A DNA stretch of 64,000 bases from Thermohalobaculum sp951813525. GTDB lineage: Bacteria > Pseudomonadota > Alphaproteobacteria > Rhodobacterales > Rhodobacteraceae. The notes beneath the pieces are model-generated. The model saw nothing but the letters and a program-made list of their open reading frames with translations. It ran no database searches and was not told where the DNA came from. Positions 23,545-30,965 of the stretch are shown here, in pieces (positions within the stretch are counted from its first letter, which is position 1; each line of letters opens with the position of its first letter). Made by a program: the position numbers and the translations under genes. The stretch spans positions 682,001 to 746,000 of the forward strand of contig CATOTJ020000002.1 in assembly GCA_951813525.2 (NCBI GenBank). Reading direction: 5' to 3'.

Positions 23545-23567
23545 TGTGACTTTGGTATATAATTCCC
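23545..23567 (-). repeat. right terminal inverted repeat of the transposon
   Basis: It is the exact reverse complement of 20110-20132 over 23 bases. Confidence 0.95.
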
Positions 23568-24082
23568 ATAATTTTGGCGCCGCGCCGGAAGGCACGCACA
23601 AAGGCACGCTCGTCCCGGCTGTCCAGCGCCAGCGTCACGGACAGTCCCGATCCGTCGGCGTCCGATGAGGGCGCGACCATCGGTATCCTGCGGCCAGCGT
23701 CGATGCGCAGGCTGCGCACATTATGCGCTGCACCTGCCTCGATCGAGATCGTCATCGGCTGCAATACCGGTTTCTTCCGCGGTTCTGGGGTAACACCAAA
23801 ATTGATACCGCCGCGCGGTATCGCATCGACCGAACCAAATTCGATAACCAGCCGGGGACCGTCGCCCGCGGTTTCGATCCGGCAGGGGCCGCCCGCCCGC
23901 ATCTTCGAAAAGCGAGGCGTCTGCCAATCTTCGAAGGACATCTGAAAGGTCGGGCAATTTCGCGGCGTGCACGGCGATCTTGCCTCGGCGCTGGCTGCGA
24001 CAACGACAATACCCAGACCGGCAGCGACGCAGAGCGGCAAATACCGCATCGACACCAGAATTGCGCGTATCGGATTGCTCAT
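23568..24082 (-). pseudogene. 5' part of an exported-protein gene interrupted by the transposon
   Basis: The gene starts at ATG 24082 behind an ideal GAGGAGG. It encodes a signal peptide (YLPLCVAAGLGIVVVAASAEA) and a mature domain with cysteines in SPCTPRNCPTF and GPCRIET. The frame enters the transposon at RRGAKI and is then read as foreign sequence (MGIIYQSHISSLLFPL) before a stop at 23519. The lost 30 or so residues are at 20014-20109. The intact paralogue next to it (24169-24882) has the same layout: signal peptide, cysteine pair, a C-terminal beta-rich domain. Function unknown. The first copy of the 8-bp target duplication (23568-23575) is inside the coding sequence. Confidence 0.9.
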
Positions 24083-24168
24083 ATCAAACCTCCTCAAATT
24101 GAAACCGGCCAAGCAGGGTGGCCACCCTGGCTCGCCTCAGAGCCTCTCAACACGGTCCGAAACCCGCG

Positions 24169-24882
24169 TCACTTCGCCAATTCAATGCGCCTCAGCACCC
24201 TTTCGTGACAATCCTGCCAGGCCGCGACCGCTTTGGCGGACCCGGTCAACGAAACCTCGGCCAGCACTTTATCGTCGCGTGTCAGCACGAACAGCCGGCG
24301 GCCCTTTTTCAGCGCGGCCAAGAAGAGGTCCCGCTCCTGCCCAGCCTTTATGAAGATCAGGCCGGGGTCTCTTGACCTGTCACGTTTCGGGATCATCAAC
24401 GAATGCGTAGGGCCATCATCGATCCGATAACTCGACGGCCGCTTCGACCCCGCAGGCAGTTTTATGTCCAAAGTGACCGGCCCGACTTCCATTTCGTTGA
24501 AGTCGCGCAAAAAATGGCGCTTAATGTCCTCGACCGAGACTTCGTCGTCACCGTTAGCCGGGGCGGCAGCGCTTTCGGGTCGGCGGACCTTGCTTTTGAT
24601 GTTGAAGTAAGATCGCAACGCCACCTCGCCGCCGCCAAAAGCTGAGTAAGCGCGGCAGGTTACGTTATGCGCCAACGGCGAGGTGTGTTCGATCGTCCAA
24701 TCGCCCATCTGTTCGATCCGTGGCTGCGCTTCGCCACTCCCGCATACAACATCGTCGCCGATACAGACCGAGCGCGCCTGCGCGGGCGATCCGTCAATCC
24801 CCCCAACCATCGCGCCGAGCGGTGAAAACAGTGCCGCTGAAATCACAATCGATAATTTCCATGCCCGGTAAATGCGTGCCAT
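24169..24882 (-). CDS. exported protein of unknown function, paralogue of the interrupted gene
   Basis: A 237-residue protein with a signal peptide (KLSIVISAALFSPLGAMVGG, probably cleaved near AQA-RSV). Cysteines occur in VCIGDDVVCG, NVTCRA and WQDCHE, which suggests disulfides in the periplasm. The C-terminal half (FIKAGQERDLFLAALKKGRR to VSLTGSAKAVAAWQDC) matches the interrupted gene's rebuilt end, in the style of small periplasmic proteins related to invasion-associated locus B (IalB), whose members end in a similar SLxG-hydrophobic helix. The start at 24882 has CAGGAG nine bases upstream. It probably shares a promoter region with the divergent sulfurtransferase. Confidence 0.75.
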   Translation of the reverse strand: MARIYRAWKLSIVISAALFSPLGAMVGGIDGSPAQARSVCIGDDVVCGSGEAQPRIEQMGDWTIEHTSPLAHNVTCRAYSAFGGGEVALRSYFNIKSKVRRPESAAAPANGDDEVSVEDIKRHFLRDFNEMEVGPVTLDIKLPAGSKRPSSYRIDDGPTHSLMIPKRDRSRDPGLIFIKAGQERDLFLAALKKGRRLFVLTRDDKVLAEVSLTGSAKAVAAWQDCHERVLRRIELAK

Positions 24883-24967
24883 CGTGCGAAGCTCCTGGCT
24901 AAATGAGCACAGTTTACCACAGTTCCTGGATCCGCCGGACCAGCCCGATGAATGGAAGAGGCCGCAG

Positions 24968-25846
24968 ATGACCGCCACCTACCGCCACCCTGATGCAATC
25001 GTCACAACCCGTTGGCTGGCAGATCATTTGCCTGACCCGGATCTGCGCATCTTCGATTGCACCTATTATCTGCATTACGAGGTCGGAACCGGTCGCCCCT
25101 ACCGTCCGGAAAGCGGCGAGGCAGACTATCGAAGTGGCCATATCCCAGGCTCGGCGTTCCTCGACCTGCAGCGCGACTTCTCGGACAATGATGCACCGAC
25201 CAAATTCATGCGCCTGTCGCCCCAAGCTACCGCCGATGCCTTCGCCCGTCATGGGTTGGGGCCCGGCAACCGCGCGATCCTTTACACCCGTAACGGCGTC
25301 AACTGGGCGACCCGGTTCTGGTGGATGCTGCGCTGGATCGGCTTTGACAATGCGGCGGTACTCGACGGCGGTATGGACAAATGGCTGGCCGAAGACCGCC
25401 CGACCGCAACTGGCAACGAGACCTACGCCGCTGCCCAGCTGACGGCGAGCGAACGCCCCGGCCTCTGGGCGGGCAAGTCCGACATGCTGGGCGGTATCGG
25501 CAATGCCGCCACCTGCTCGCTGAACGCGCTGACGCCGGATCTGCACAGCGGGGACAATGATCGTTATGGCCGCCCGGGCCGCATTCCCGGCAGCACGAAC
25601 GTTCCCGGAAGTGCGCTGCTCTTGCCGGAAACCAAGGCCTTCCGTCCGGCCCCGGATGTTGCCGCAACATTTGCTGAAGCCGGGGCAACGCCCGACAAGC
25701 GTATTCTCAATTACTGCGGCGGCGGCATCGCCGCGACCGTCGATGCCTTTCTCCAACACCAACTCGGCTTCCCGAATATCGCTGTCTACGACGCCTCGAT
25801 GAGCGAATGGGCCCAGGATGAAAGCCTGCCGATTGAAACTGGTTGA
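24968..25846 (+). CDS. two-domain rhodanese sulfurtransferase (3-mercaptopyruvate type)
   Basis: A 292-residue tandem rhodanese. The N-domain (ADYRSGHIPGSAFLDLQRDF) lacks the active-site cysteine (LYTRNGVNWATR in its place), as expected for the inactive half. The C-domain has the active loop in LNYCGGGIAATVDAF. Such enzymes move sulfur from 3-mercaptopyruvate or thiosulfate to thiols or cyanide; the loop CGGGIA differs slightly from the CGSGVT of SseA, so the donor is not certain. The ATG at 24968 was chosen because the domain starts soon after it and GAAGAGG lies upstream. Confidence 0.88.
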   Translation: MTATYRHPDAIVTTRWLADHLPDPDLRIFDCTYYLHYEVGTGRPYRPESGEADYRSGHIPGSAFLDLQRDFSDNDAPTKFMRLSPQATADAFARHGLGPGNRAILYTRNGVNWATRFWWMLRWIGFDNAAVLDGGMDKWLAEDRPTATGNETYAAAQLTASERPGLWAGKSDMLGGIGNAATCSLNALTPDLHSGDNDRYGRPGRIPGSTNVPGSALLLPETKAFRPAPDVAATFAEAGATPDKRILNYCGGGIAATVDAFLQHQLGFPNIAVYDASMSEWAQDESLPIETG

Positions 25847-25966
25847 CCGGTCAACTCACTGGCGCTCACCTCAGAGTGACCGCGCGTGCGTTGAACCCGG
25901 CCAGAACAATCCCAAAATCCTGTTCACCGTATTCGGGCCGCTTCCTGGCCCAAAGAGGAGGACGAG

Positions 25967-26233
25967 ATGAAAACAGCCGCCACCGCAGTCCTTATTGCCC
26001 TGACGACCTTGGCCGCCACGACGGCGATTGCCCGGGACAATGTCTCAAACCAAAAGCAGGCCGAACTGGGTGCCCATTTCGATGCCACGCCCGAGACACC
26101 CGCCCCGCAAACCTCGGTCAGTGCCGAGGGGAATACAGACGTCTATGTCGATCCGAACGCGCGGGTTCGCGATGTCTCGCCTGAACTGAACGAATGGCTG
26201 ACGCGCAACCACGCACGCCCGGCGGGCCGCTAA
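25967..26233 (+). CDS. small exported protein, member 1 of a HARPAGR trio
   Basis: An 88-residue protein with a signal peptide (TAVLIALTTLAATTAIA) and a polar, proline-rich mature part that ends WLTRNHARPAGR. The ribosome-binding site is AGAGGAGGACGAG. No known domain is recognised. The last 12 residues closely match the end of the next gene, which suggests tandem duplication or a shared C-terminal signal. Confidence 0.75.
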   Translation: MKTAATAVLIALTTLAATTAIARDNVSNQKQAELGAHFDATPETPAPQTSVSAEGNTDVYVDPNARVRDVSPELNEWLTRNHARPAGR

Positions 26234-26302
26234 CCGCAACCACCTCCCCGGCGGGCGTATTTCTGCCCGAACCATGTCCGCCGGGGCCGAAAGGGGATAG
26301 AG

Positions 26303-26500
26303 ATGAGATCGATTGCATATCTTGCCGCGGGCGGCCTTCTGGCACTTGCGCTCGGCGCTTGCACACCAAAAGCAGGCGGCGCGCCCGGCGATACCGGCCA
26401 GGGCGCCGATGGCGGCTATAACAGCGCCGGGACCAAAGGCGTGACACAGGATCAGGCCGATTGGATTTCCCGCACTCATGCGCGCCCGGCAGGGCGTTGA
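26303..26500 (+). CDS. small lipoprotein, member 2 of a HARPAGR trio
   Basis: A 65-residue lipoprotein with a clear lipobox (LALALGAC, Cys20). The mature part is glycine-rich and ends DWISRTHARPAGR, like its upstream neighbour. It lies 69 bases downstream of that gene with its own GGGGATAGAG ribosome-binding site. Function unknown. Confidence 0.72.
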   Translation: MRSIAYLAAGGLLALALGACTPKAGGAPGDTGQGADGGYNSAGTKGVTQDQADWISRTHARPAGR

Positions 26501-26531
26501 AAAGTTTCGGGCCAACACCACATTCAATGAC

Positions 26532-26699
26532 ATGAAACGCACAATCAAAATCGCAATCCTGGGAACGGCCTCGTTGATGCTGGTGGCCTGTGCGCAGCCG
26601 GATGGCTCCGGCGGCAAGGATCTCTCGCAATCCTCCGATGGCTCAAAGCGCGGCGATGCCTGGCTCGGCAATGCCTCCAGCTTTCCGGCCCAACGCTAG
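26532..26699 (+). CDS. small lipoprotein, member 3 of the trio
   Basis: A 55-residue protein with a lipobox (LMLVAC). It starts 31 bases after the previous stop and ends GDAWLGNASSFPAQR, which keeps the Trp and terminal Arg of its neighbours but not HARPAG. The ATG at 26532 was chosen because the signal peptide starts there. No motif is recognised. Confidence 0.6.
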   Translation: MKRTIKIAILGTASLMLVACAQPDGSGGKDLSQSSDGSKRGDAWLGNASSFPAQR

Positions 26700-26779
26700 C
26701 GCGTTGCCAGCGTCGCAGGGACTTGCCCGGTCACGGCCGGTCATCTAGGTCAGGCTCTGACCAAGGAACGGAGCTTGAT

Positions 26780-27184
26780 ATGATCGGCCGTCTCAATCAT
26801 GTCGCCATCGCGGTGCCGGATCTGGCCGCCGCGGTTGCAACCTATCGCGGCACGCTGGGCGCGACGGTGTCCGATCCGCAACCCGAACCCGATCACGGCG
26901 TCACGGTTGTGTTTGTCGAGCTGCCGAACACCAAGATCGAATTGCTGGAACCGCTGGGCGAAGGATCGCCGATGAAAGGGTTTCTCGACAAATCGCCCGC
27001 AGGCGGGATTCACCATATCTGTTACGAGGTCGATGACATCCTCGCCGCCCGCGACCGCCTGCTGGCCGATGGTGCCCGGGTTCTGGGCACCGGCGACCCG
27101 AAAATCGGCGCCCATGGCAAACCAGTGCTGTTCCTGCACCCCAAAGATTTCAACGGCACGCTGGTCGAACTGGAGCAGGCATGA
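26780..27184 (+). CDS. mce: methylmalonyl-CoA epimerase
   Basis: A 134-residue glyoxalase-fold (VOC) metalloenzyme that interconverts (2R)- and (2S)-methylmalonyl-CoA in propionyl-CoA breakdown. It starts GRLNHVAIAVPDL with the first metal His. The second metal site is GGIHHICYEVDDI, and FLHPKDFNGTLVELEQ carries the catalytic/metal Glu at the end. ATG 26780 follows AAGGAACGGAG. Its stop overlaps the following DUF1467 gene by four bases, an arrangement common in Rhodobacterales. Confidence 0.93.
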   Translation: MIGRLNHVAIAVPDLAAAVATYRGTLGATVSDPQPEPDHGVTVVFVELPNTKIELLEPLGEGSPMKGFLDKSPAGGIHHICYEVDDILAARDRLLADGARVLGTGDPKIGAHGKPVLFLHPKDFNGTLVELEQA

Positions 27185-27453
27185 GCATCGCAGCATCACT
27201 GGTCCTGTTCGCCTCGATCTGGGCGATCGTGTTCTTCATGGTGCTGCCATTCGGCATGGTCAGCCAGGCCGAAGACGGCGATGTCCTGCCCGGCACCCCT
27301 GCATCGGCCCCGGCCAATCCGGTGATCGTGCGCAAGGCTGTGATCACGACCATCATCGCCGCCATCGCTTTTTCGGTGATCTGGTCGGCGATCAACTGGC
27401 GGCTCGTCACGCTGGACGACGTGCCGTTTCTGACGCCGCCTGCTTCGACCTAG
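27181..27453 (+). CDS. DUF1467 membrane protein
   Basis: A 90-residue protein with two membrane helices, the first in SIWAIVFFMVLPFGM and the second in ITTIIAAIAFSVIWSAINW. This pattern and the following short tail match DUF1467, a family without known function that often follows methylmalonyl-CoA epimerase in this group. The ATGA overlap with the epimerase shows coupled translation. Confidence 0.85.
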   Translation: MSIAASLVLFASIWAIVFFMVLPFGMVSQAEDGDVLPGTPASAPANPVIVRKAVITTIIAAIAFSVIWSAINWRLVTLDDVPFLTPPAST

Positions 27454-27602
27454 CTCCCACGATGCAATGACCTTTGGTTGCGATCCGGTGATTGCGACCC
27501 GGTATTTGCGACCCGGTATTTGTGACAGGTGAACGCAGTAATTGACATGCGCCGTCGGAAGACCGCCAACTGGCCGGGACGCAACACGAAAGGTCCGGGC
27601 CA

Positions 27603-28004
27603 GTGGAACCGCTTGAGATGCTGCAAATCTATGAAATGCCGTTGGCACGCATGATGGGGGTCACATTCACCCATGCCGATCCCGACCGGGTGACAGCAAC
27701 GATGGTGGTGCGTCCCGATCTCTGCACCCTGTTCGAGCGCATTCACGGCGGCACCGTGATGGCCCTGGCCGATTCCGTCGGCGCTGCTGCCACCATCATC
27801 AACCTGCCCAAAGGCGCGACGACGACGACAATCGAAAGCAAAACCAACTTCACCGCCTCGGCCAAACAGGGCACCACCGTCACCGCCGAAGCCACCCCTG
27901 TCCACAAAGGCGGCCGCACCCAGGTCTGGACCACCCGCATCACAAACGAAGAAGGCCGCCTGATCGCGCAGGTCACGCAAACCCAATTGGTGATGGAGAG
28001 TTAG
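27603..28004 (+). CDS. PaaI-type hotdog thioesterase
   Basis: A 133-residue hotdog protein. The core RIHGGTVMALADSVGAAATI is the HGG motif with the catalytic Asp, and TTIESKTNFTASAKQGTTV is the central strand. It probably hydrolyses small aromatic or acyl-CoA thioesters. The start given is GTG 27603, preceded by GAAAGG; ATG at 27618 is an alternative that would remove five residues. It is distinct in sequence from the thioesterase at 7611. Confidence 0.87.
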   Translation: MEPLEMLQIYEMPLARMMGVTFTHADPDRVTATMVVRPDLCTLFERIHGGTVMALADSVGAAATIINLPKGATTTTIESKTNFTASAKQGTTVTAEATPVHKGGRTQVWTTRITNEEGRLIAQVTQTQLVMES

Positions 28005-28419
28005 GGCCGGGTTGACCCCGTAGGGCTGCGCCAAAAAAGGGCTAGATTACCCTCGCTGAGAACGCTGGCGTCGAGCCGAACGATCAAATGCTCCGCACGG
28101 ACAGGACGCCAGAAGAAAATGAACCGGGCAGACCACCAGAAAGGTCTGGCTTCGTGCGACACCATGCAAAAGCCGACCTTTGTCGAACCCGGGTCCTAGG
28201 TCCGGATGCGGGGACGAAGCCGCCATCGAGCATGATGCTCGGATTCACGATCGACCCCCGAAAGCTGCCGTTTGTCCTACTGGCAGGGTGCGCCAACTTC
28301 GGAGGTTCACATTGACAACCCAAGCCATTTCGAACTGCCCATCCCAACGCTTCGCGAGGACGCGGTCAAAGCGAACGAGAAATCTGTTACTCTCATAGTT
28401 TCCATTCGCGAGGGGCATC
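28005..28419. other. 415-base gap without a convincing gene
   Basis: No frame here has coding character or similarity that I recognise. Composition changes from GC-rich to more mixed towards the right end, where the accessory stretch begins. The last 50 bases (rich in TTACTCTCATAG) probably hold the promoter of the next gene. Confidence 0.5.
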
Positions 28420-29106
28420 ATGAGCGGCGAGACCGCAACCGAACCAATGGATTTCAATTGGGCATTGGCCGTCATTGCTGGAATGACAGCCGATCTTGAG
28501 ACGCTGGTTACGTATGCCCTGCGCAACCACGGGTGTGGGGGCGACGGAGGAGGGGTGACATATCCTGCCGATCAGGACGATTTTGACAAAAACCAATATC
28601 AGATCCCTCCGGGCCATGTGGAAATGTACATTGTCAGCCCAGGTCATCATCAAGAGTTTCTAGGCCATGAAATATTTGGAACCGAAAGCCGGCTGGTTAC
28701 AGAGCCGCAATATATTCATTGGTTGATCGAAGCATGCAGGCTCGAAGGTCTGGACGAGCGCGCAAACCTCTTGGAGAGATTTCTCGACCAGCCGGAAATC
28801 GCCCACGGACTGGTCGAGGCCAGCGGGCTCAGATGCCAGGACATGTGGCGCAAGTTCCGGCCATTCCTTGAAGCTGTCGGTTGGAGCGTTAAAGAAAATG
28901 GGGATGAGTTTACGATCTGCTCCCCGAACGATGACTACTGGTTTGTAATAACTGCCGACGCACAGGATCTCGGTGTGCTTTATCGGGTCACCAAACGGCA
29001 AGGTCGAGGGGTGTGGAAGACCTTTCGCTCCAGGCCCGACTATCAAAAGTCACTCCTCAAAGCTTTGGAACGATTCTTTGAACACGAAAAGGAAGCGCAT
29101 TTGTGA
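28420..29106 (+). CDS. unrecognised cytoplasmic protein
   Basis: A 228-residue protein with GAGGGG before its ATG. It has no signal peptide or membrane segment. The N-terminal half has a helix with LAVIAGMTADLETLVTYALR and a stretch HVEMYIVSPGHHQEF; the C-terminal half has EFTICSPNDDYWFVITAD, looking like a small alpha/beta domain. Codon use is less GC-rich than that of the core genes around it. It resembles, in style only, immunity-type or SUKH-like proteins found in accessory islands. No function can be given. Confidence 0.6.
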   Translation: MSGETATEPMDFNWALAVIAGMTADLETLVTYALRNHGCGGDGGGVTYPADQDDFDKNQYQIPPGHVEMYIVSPGHHQEFLGHEIFGTESRLVTEPQYIHWLIEACRLEGLDERANLLERFLDQPEIAHGLVEASGLRCQDMWRKFRPFLEAVGWSVKENGDEFTICSPNDDYWFVITADAQDLGVLYRVTKRQGRGVWKTFRSRPDYQKSLLKALERFFEHEKEAHL

Positions 29107-29170
29107 GTGTTTGAGATCGATACATCTGGACCATTCAGTTGCCGATACCGGCTTCATAACGATCGACTGT

Positions 29171-29680
29171 CTACAGACATTTCCTTTTGGTCCAAGTCCC
29201 TGCGCGGGGGCCACGGTAGCAACGCTGCTGGCGCCACATTTTTTCGATGTACCACCCGTAATCGTTTTGTTTGACCTTGACGGCCCAACGCACTCCGGAA
29301 ACGGAATCGTCTCCAAAACCTTCCTGGGTAATGAAGACTTCGTAGGTTCTTTGTGCCGCCAGTCCGATATCAATTGATGTTGTCCGGGCACCGCCAAATT
29401 TGGCATGATCCTTAAAGAGCGAAACGAACAGCCCCATCAATTCCTTCGCAATTTGAGGCTTCCAGCCCGAAATATCGACCTCATTCCAGTCTCCCATCAA
29501 AAGCATGTCTGGCTGGGTTTGAAATTTCGCTCGGATAATCAATTGCCTCTCTGACACATGCTCAGTTGTTGCCGTGGGTGTTTGACGCAACGTTGCCTCG
29601 GACCGGCCAGAACTCGCCGAGAGAACAAATGCTGCGCACATCAATTGAACGAAGTGATTGATCTTCAAGATAGTTTCCAC
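29171..29680 (-). CDS. exported protein of unknown function
   Basis: A 169-residue protein with a signal peptide (HFVQLMCAAFVLSASSGRSEA). The mature part has IDIGLAAQRTYEVFITQEGF and WYIEKMWRQQRCYRG near the end. The start lies inside the last codons of the preceding 77-residue frame (16-base overlap). It is the third gene of a small minus-strand operon of unknown proteins in the low-GC accessory stretch. Confidence 0.6.
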   Translation of the reverse strand: METILKINHFVQLMCAAFVLSASSGRSEATLRQTPTATTEHVSERQLIIRAKFQTQPDMLLMGDWNEVDISGWKPQIAKELMGLFVSLFKDHAKFGGARTTSIDIGLAAQRTYEVFITQEGFGDDSVSGVRWAVKVKQNDYGWYIEKMWRQQRCYRGPRAGTWTKRKCL

Positions 29681-29898
29681 GTTTCGCCTTGCTGCCGATT
29701 TTTGAGGTACCGTCCCCCGTCATCCAAGAGGCCGAACTCCGAGGCGATCCGACTGATGGCCGGAATCAAGCATCGCTGATCGACGAAACCATCGGGGGTG
29801 GGACGACTGGCGAGCAGATCTTCGATGAATTCGACCATACTCGCCCGCACTTCCTCTTCATATCGGGTCGAAAATACCACCGAGCCGAAACTAGCCAC
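29665..29898 (-). CDS. small unrecognised protein
   Basis: A 77-residue frame starting at a GTG immediately after the TAG of the preceding gene. The sequence is plausible protein (YEEEVRASMVEFIEDLLASR, then CLIPAISRIASEFGLLDDGG), apparently mostly helical. No domain is recognised. The tight spacing with both neighbours is the main support for it being real. Confidence 0.5.
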   Translation of the reverse strand: MASFGSVVFSTRYEEEVRASMVEFIEDLLASRPTPDGFVDQRCLIPAISRIASEFGLLDDGGRYLKNRQQGETWKLS

Positions 29899-30429
29899 CT
29901 AATTCTGATAGCTTTCTGACGTTACCTCACGGCCGGTCTGGGCGATATAGTTCGATCGGGACATTATCGGGAATGCACGCTGATCCACGTCTCCTCGTTC
30001 CAGAAGTGCTGGGTCGTATCTGAAATTGATCGGGTTGTGAGCCTGCCAACGATAGTGCCAGCTGGCGTCCAACAACTTTAACGCAAATCCAATTTGGCGC
30101 AATGAGACCGCGATGCAATGCTCTGGAACGGTCGTCTCTGGCGTCGCATGATCATGGTGGAGAGCCCTGAAAAGCGGCAAGGTGTGTCTCCGCGCGTATT
30201 GAATTGAGTTGTTCGGTGACGTGTCATTGTCGCGAAAAACCAAAAACCTCAGCGCCGCATTTAACGATCGATGATATTCATGCTCTCTGACAGCACAGCC
30301 AGTGATGGCCGCATAATCCGAAATTCGTAGGATGTAATATTGCTTGAAAGGATCACCGCCGGGGAAGGCTGACAACGTTTGGGTCGCCATAAAGGTGGCT
30401 ATTAGAAGCGCACTTCGAAGGAGCCACAT
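29899..30429 (-). CDS. exported protein of unknown function
   Basis: A 176-residue protein with a signal peptide (WLLRSALLIATFMATQTLSA). The mature part is rich in His, Arg and Tyr (HEYHRSLNAALRFLVF, RALHHDHATPETTVPEHC) with two or three cysteines. It is the first gene of the three-gene minus-strand operon. No family is recognised, and its composition is unlike that of the core genes. Confidence 0.6.
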   Translation of the reverse strand: MWLLRSALLIATFMATQTLSAFPGGDPFKQYYILRISDYAAITGCAVREHEYHRSLNAALRFLVFRDNDTSPNNSIQYARRHTLPLFRALHHDHATPETTVPEHCIAVSLRQIGFALKLLDASWHYRWQAHNPINFRYDPALLERGDVDQRAFPIMSRSNYIAQTGREVTSESYQN

Positions 30430-30965
30430 TATTATCCTAGTCTCAATCCCGCGCCCGCAGTTCTACTGGTGAACTTTGGCGACCCTTAGTTCCAATTCTC
30501 CCACAGAGCTGATCAAAACCCCAAACCAAAATATTGCCGCCATTTGCTGCAAATATCGCGTTCTAAGTAATCTTCTCAGTGCCCGGGAATGCGCAGAAGC
30601 TGCTGCTCAGCGCGATAAAGGCTATGGTGGCCGTGGCTCCAAATCAGAGCTGAAGTCTGGTGCCGGAGCGGCAGCGGAAACCCTTTTACGTCTCTCGACG
30701 TTCCGGCTGATCTCCTCGCCACATCTTACCCGCCGATATGGCTAAGGACGAGATCAGCATAAGTCACGTTTGCAAATTATTCTATGTCCGAGAACGCGCA
30801 GAAATCCCAGTAGCACGCCACGGACGAAGGTCCGGTCTACCCTTGAGACTTCTAATCTTCCGCGACGCAGCATCAAGCAATAAGGGCTCCTTGCCGACAT
30901 TCGCCGCATTTCGAACAGACGCGCGACACCAGCGCATCATCTCTGTGTTCGGAGCATCAGTTTCG
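30430..30965. other. 536-base region, probably decayed DNA next to the IS1182 element
   Basis: Short open frames occur on both strands, but none has a ribosome-binding site, a recognisable product or a neighbour relation. The left end holds the promoter of the operon at 30429. The right end borders the insertion sequence. I see nothing else with confidence. Confidence 0.5.

Larger units (their letters stand above)
20110..23567. mobile_element. IS1595-family transposon carrying two tRNA-like genes and a methyltransferase-HNH gene
   Basis: A complete 3,458-bp element bounded by perfect 23-bp inverted repeats and flanked by a perfect 8-bp duplication, ATAATTTT. It encodes an ISXO2-like (IS1595) transposase. 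The other contents are passengers: a class II tRNA with its own promoter, a winged-helix protein, a stem-loop, a glycine-tRNA-like sequence, a 54-aa protein and a methyltransferase-HNH fusion. IS1595 members with passenger genes are known, but I know of none described with tRNA genes, and I could not check. The intact repeats, intact genes and rebuildable target gene point to a recent insertion. Confidence 0.93.
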
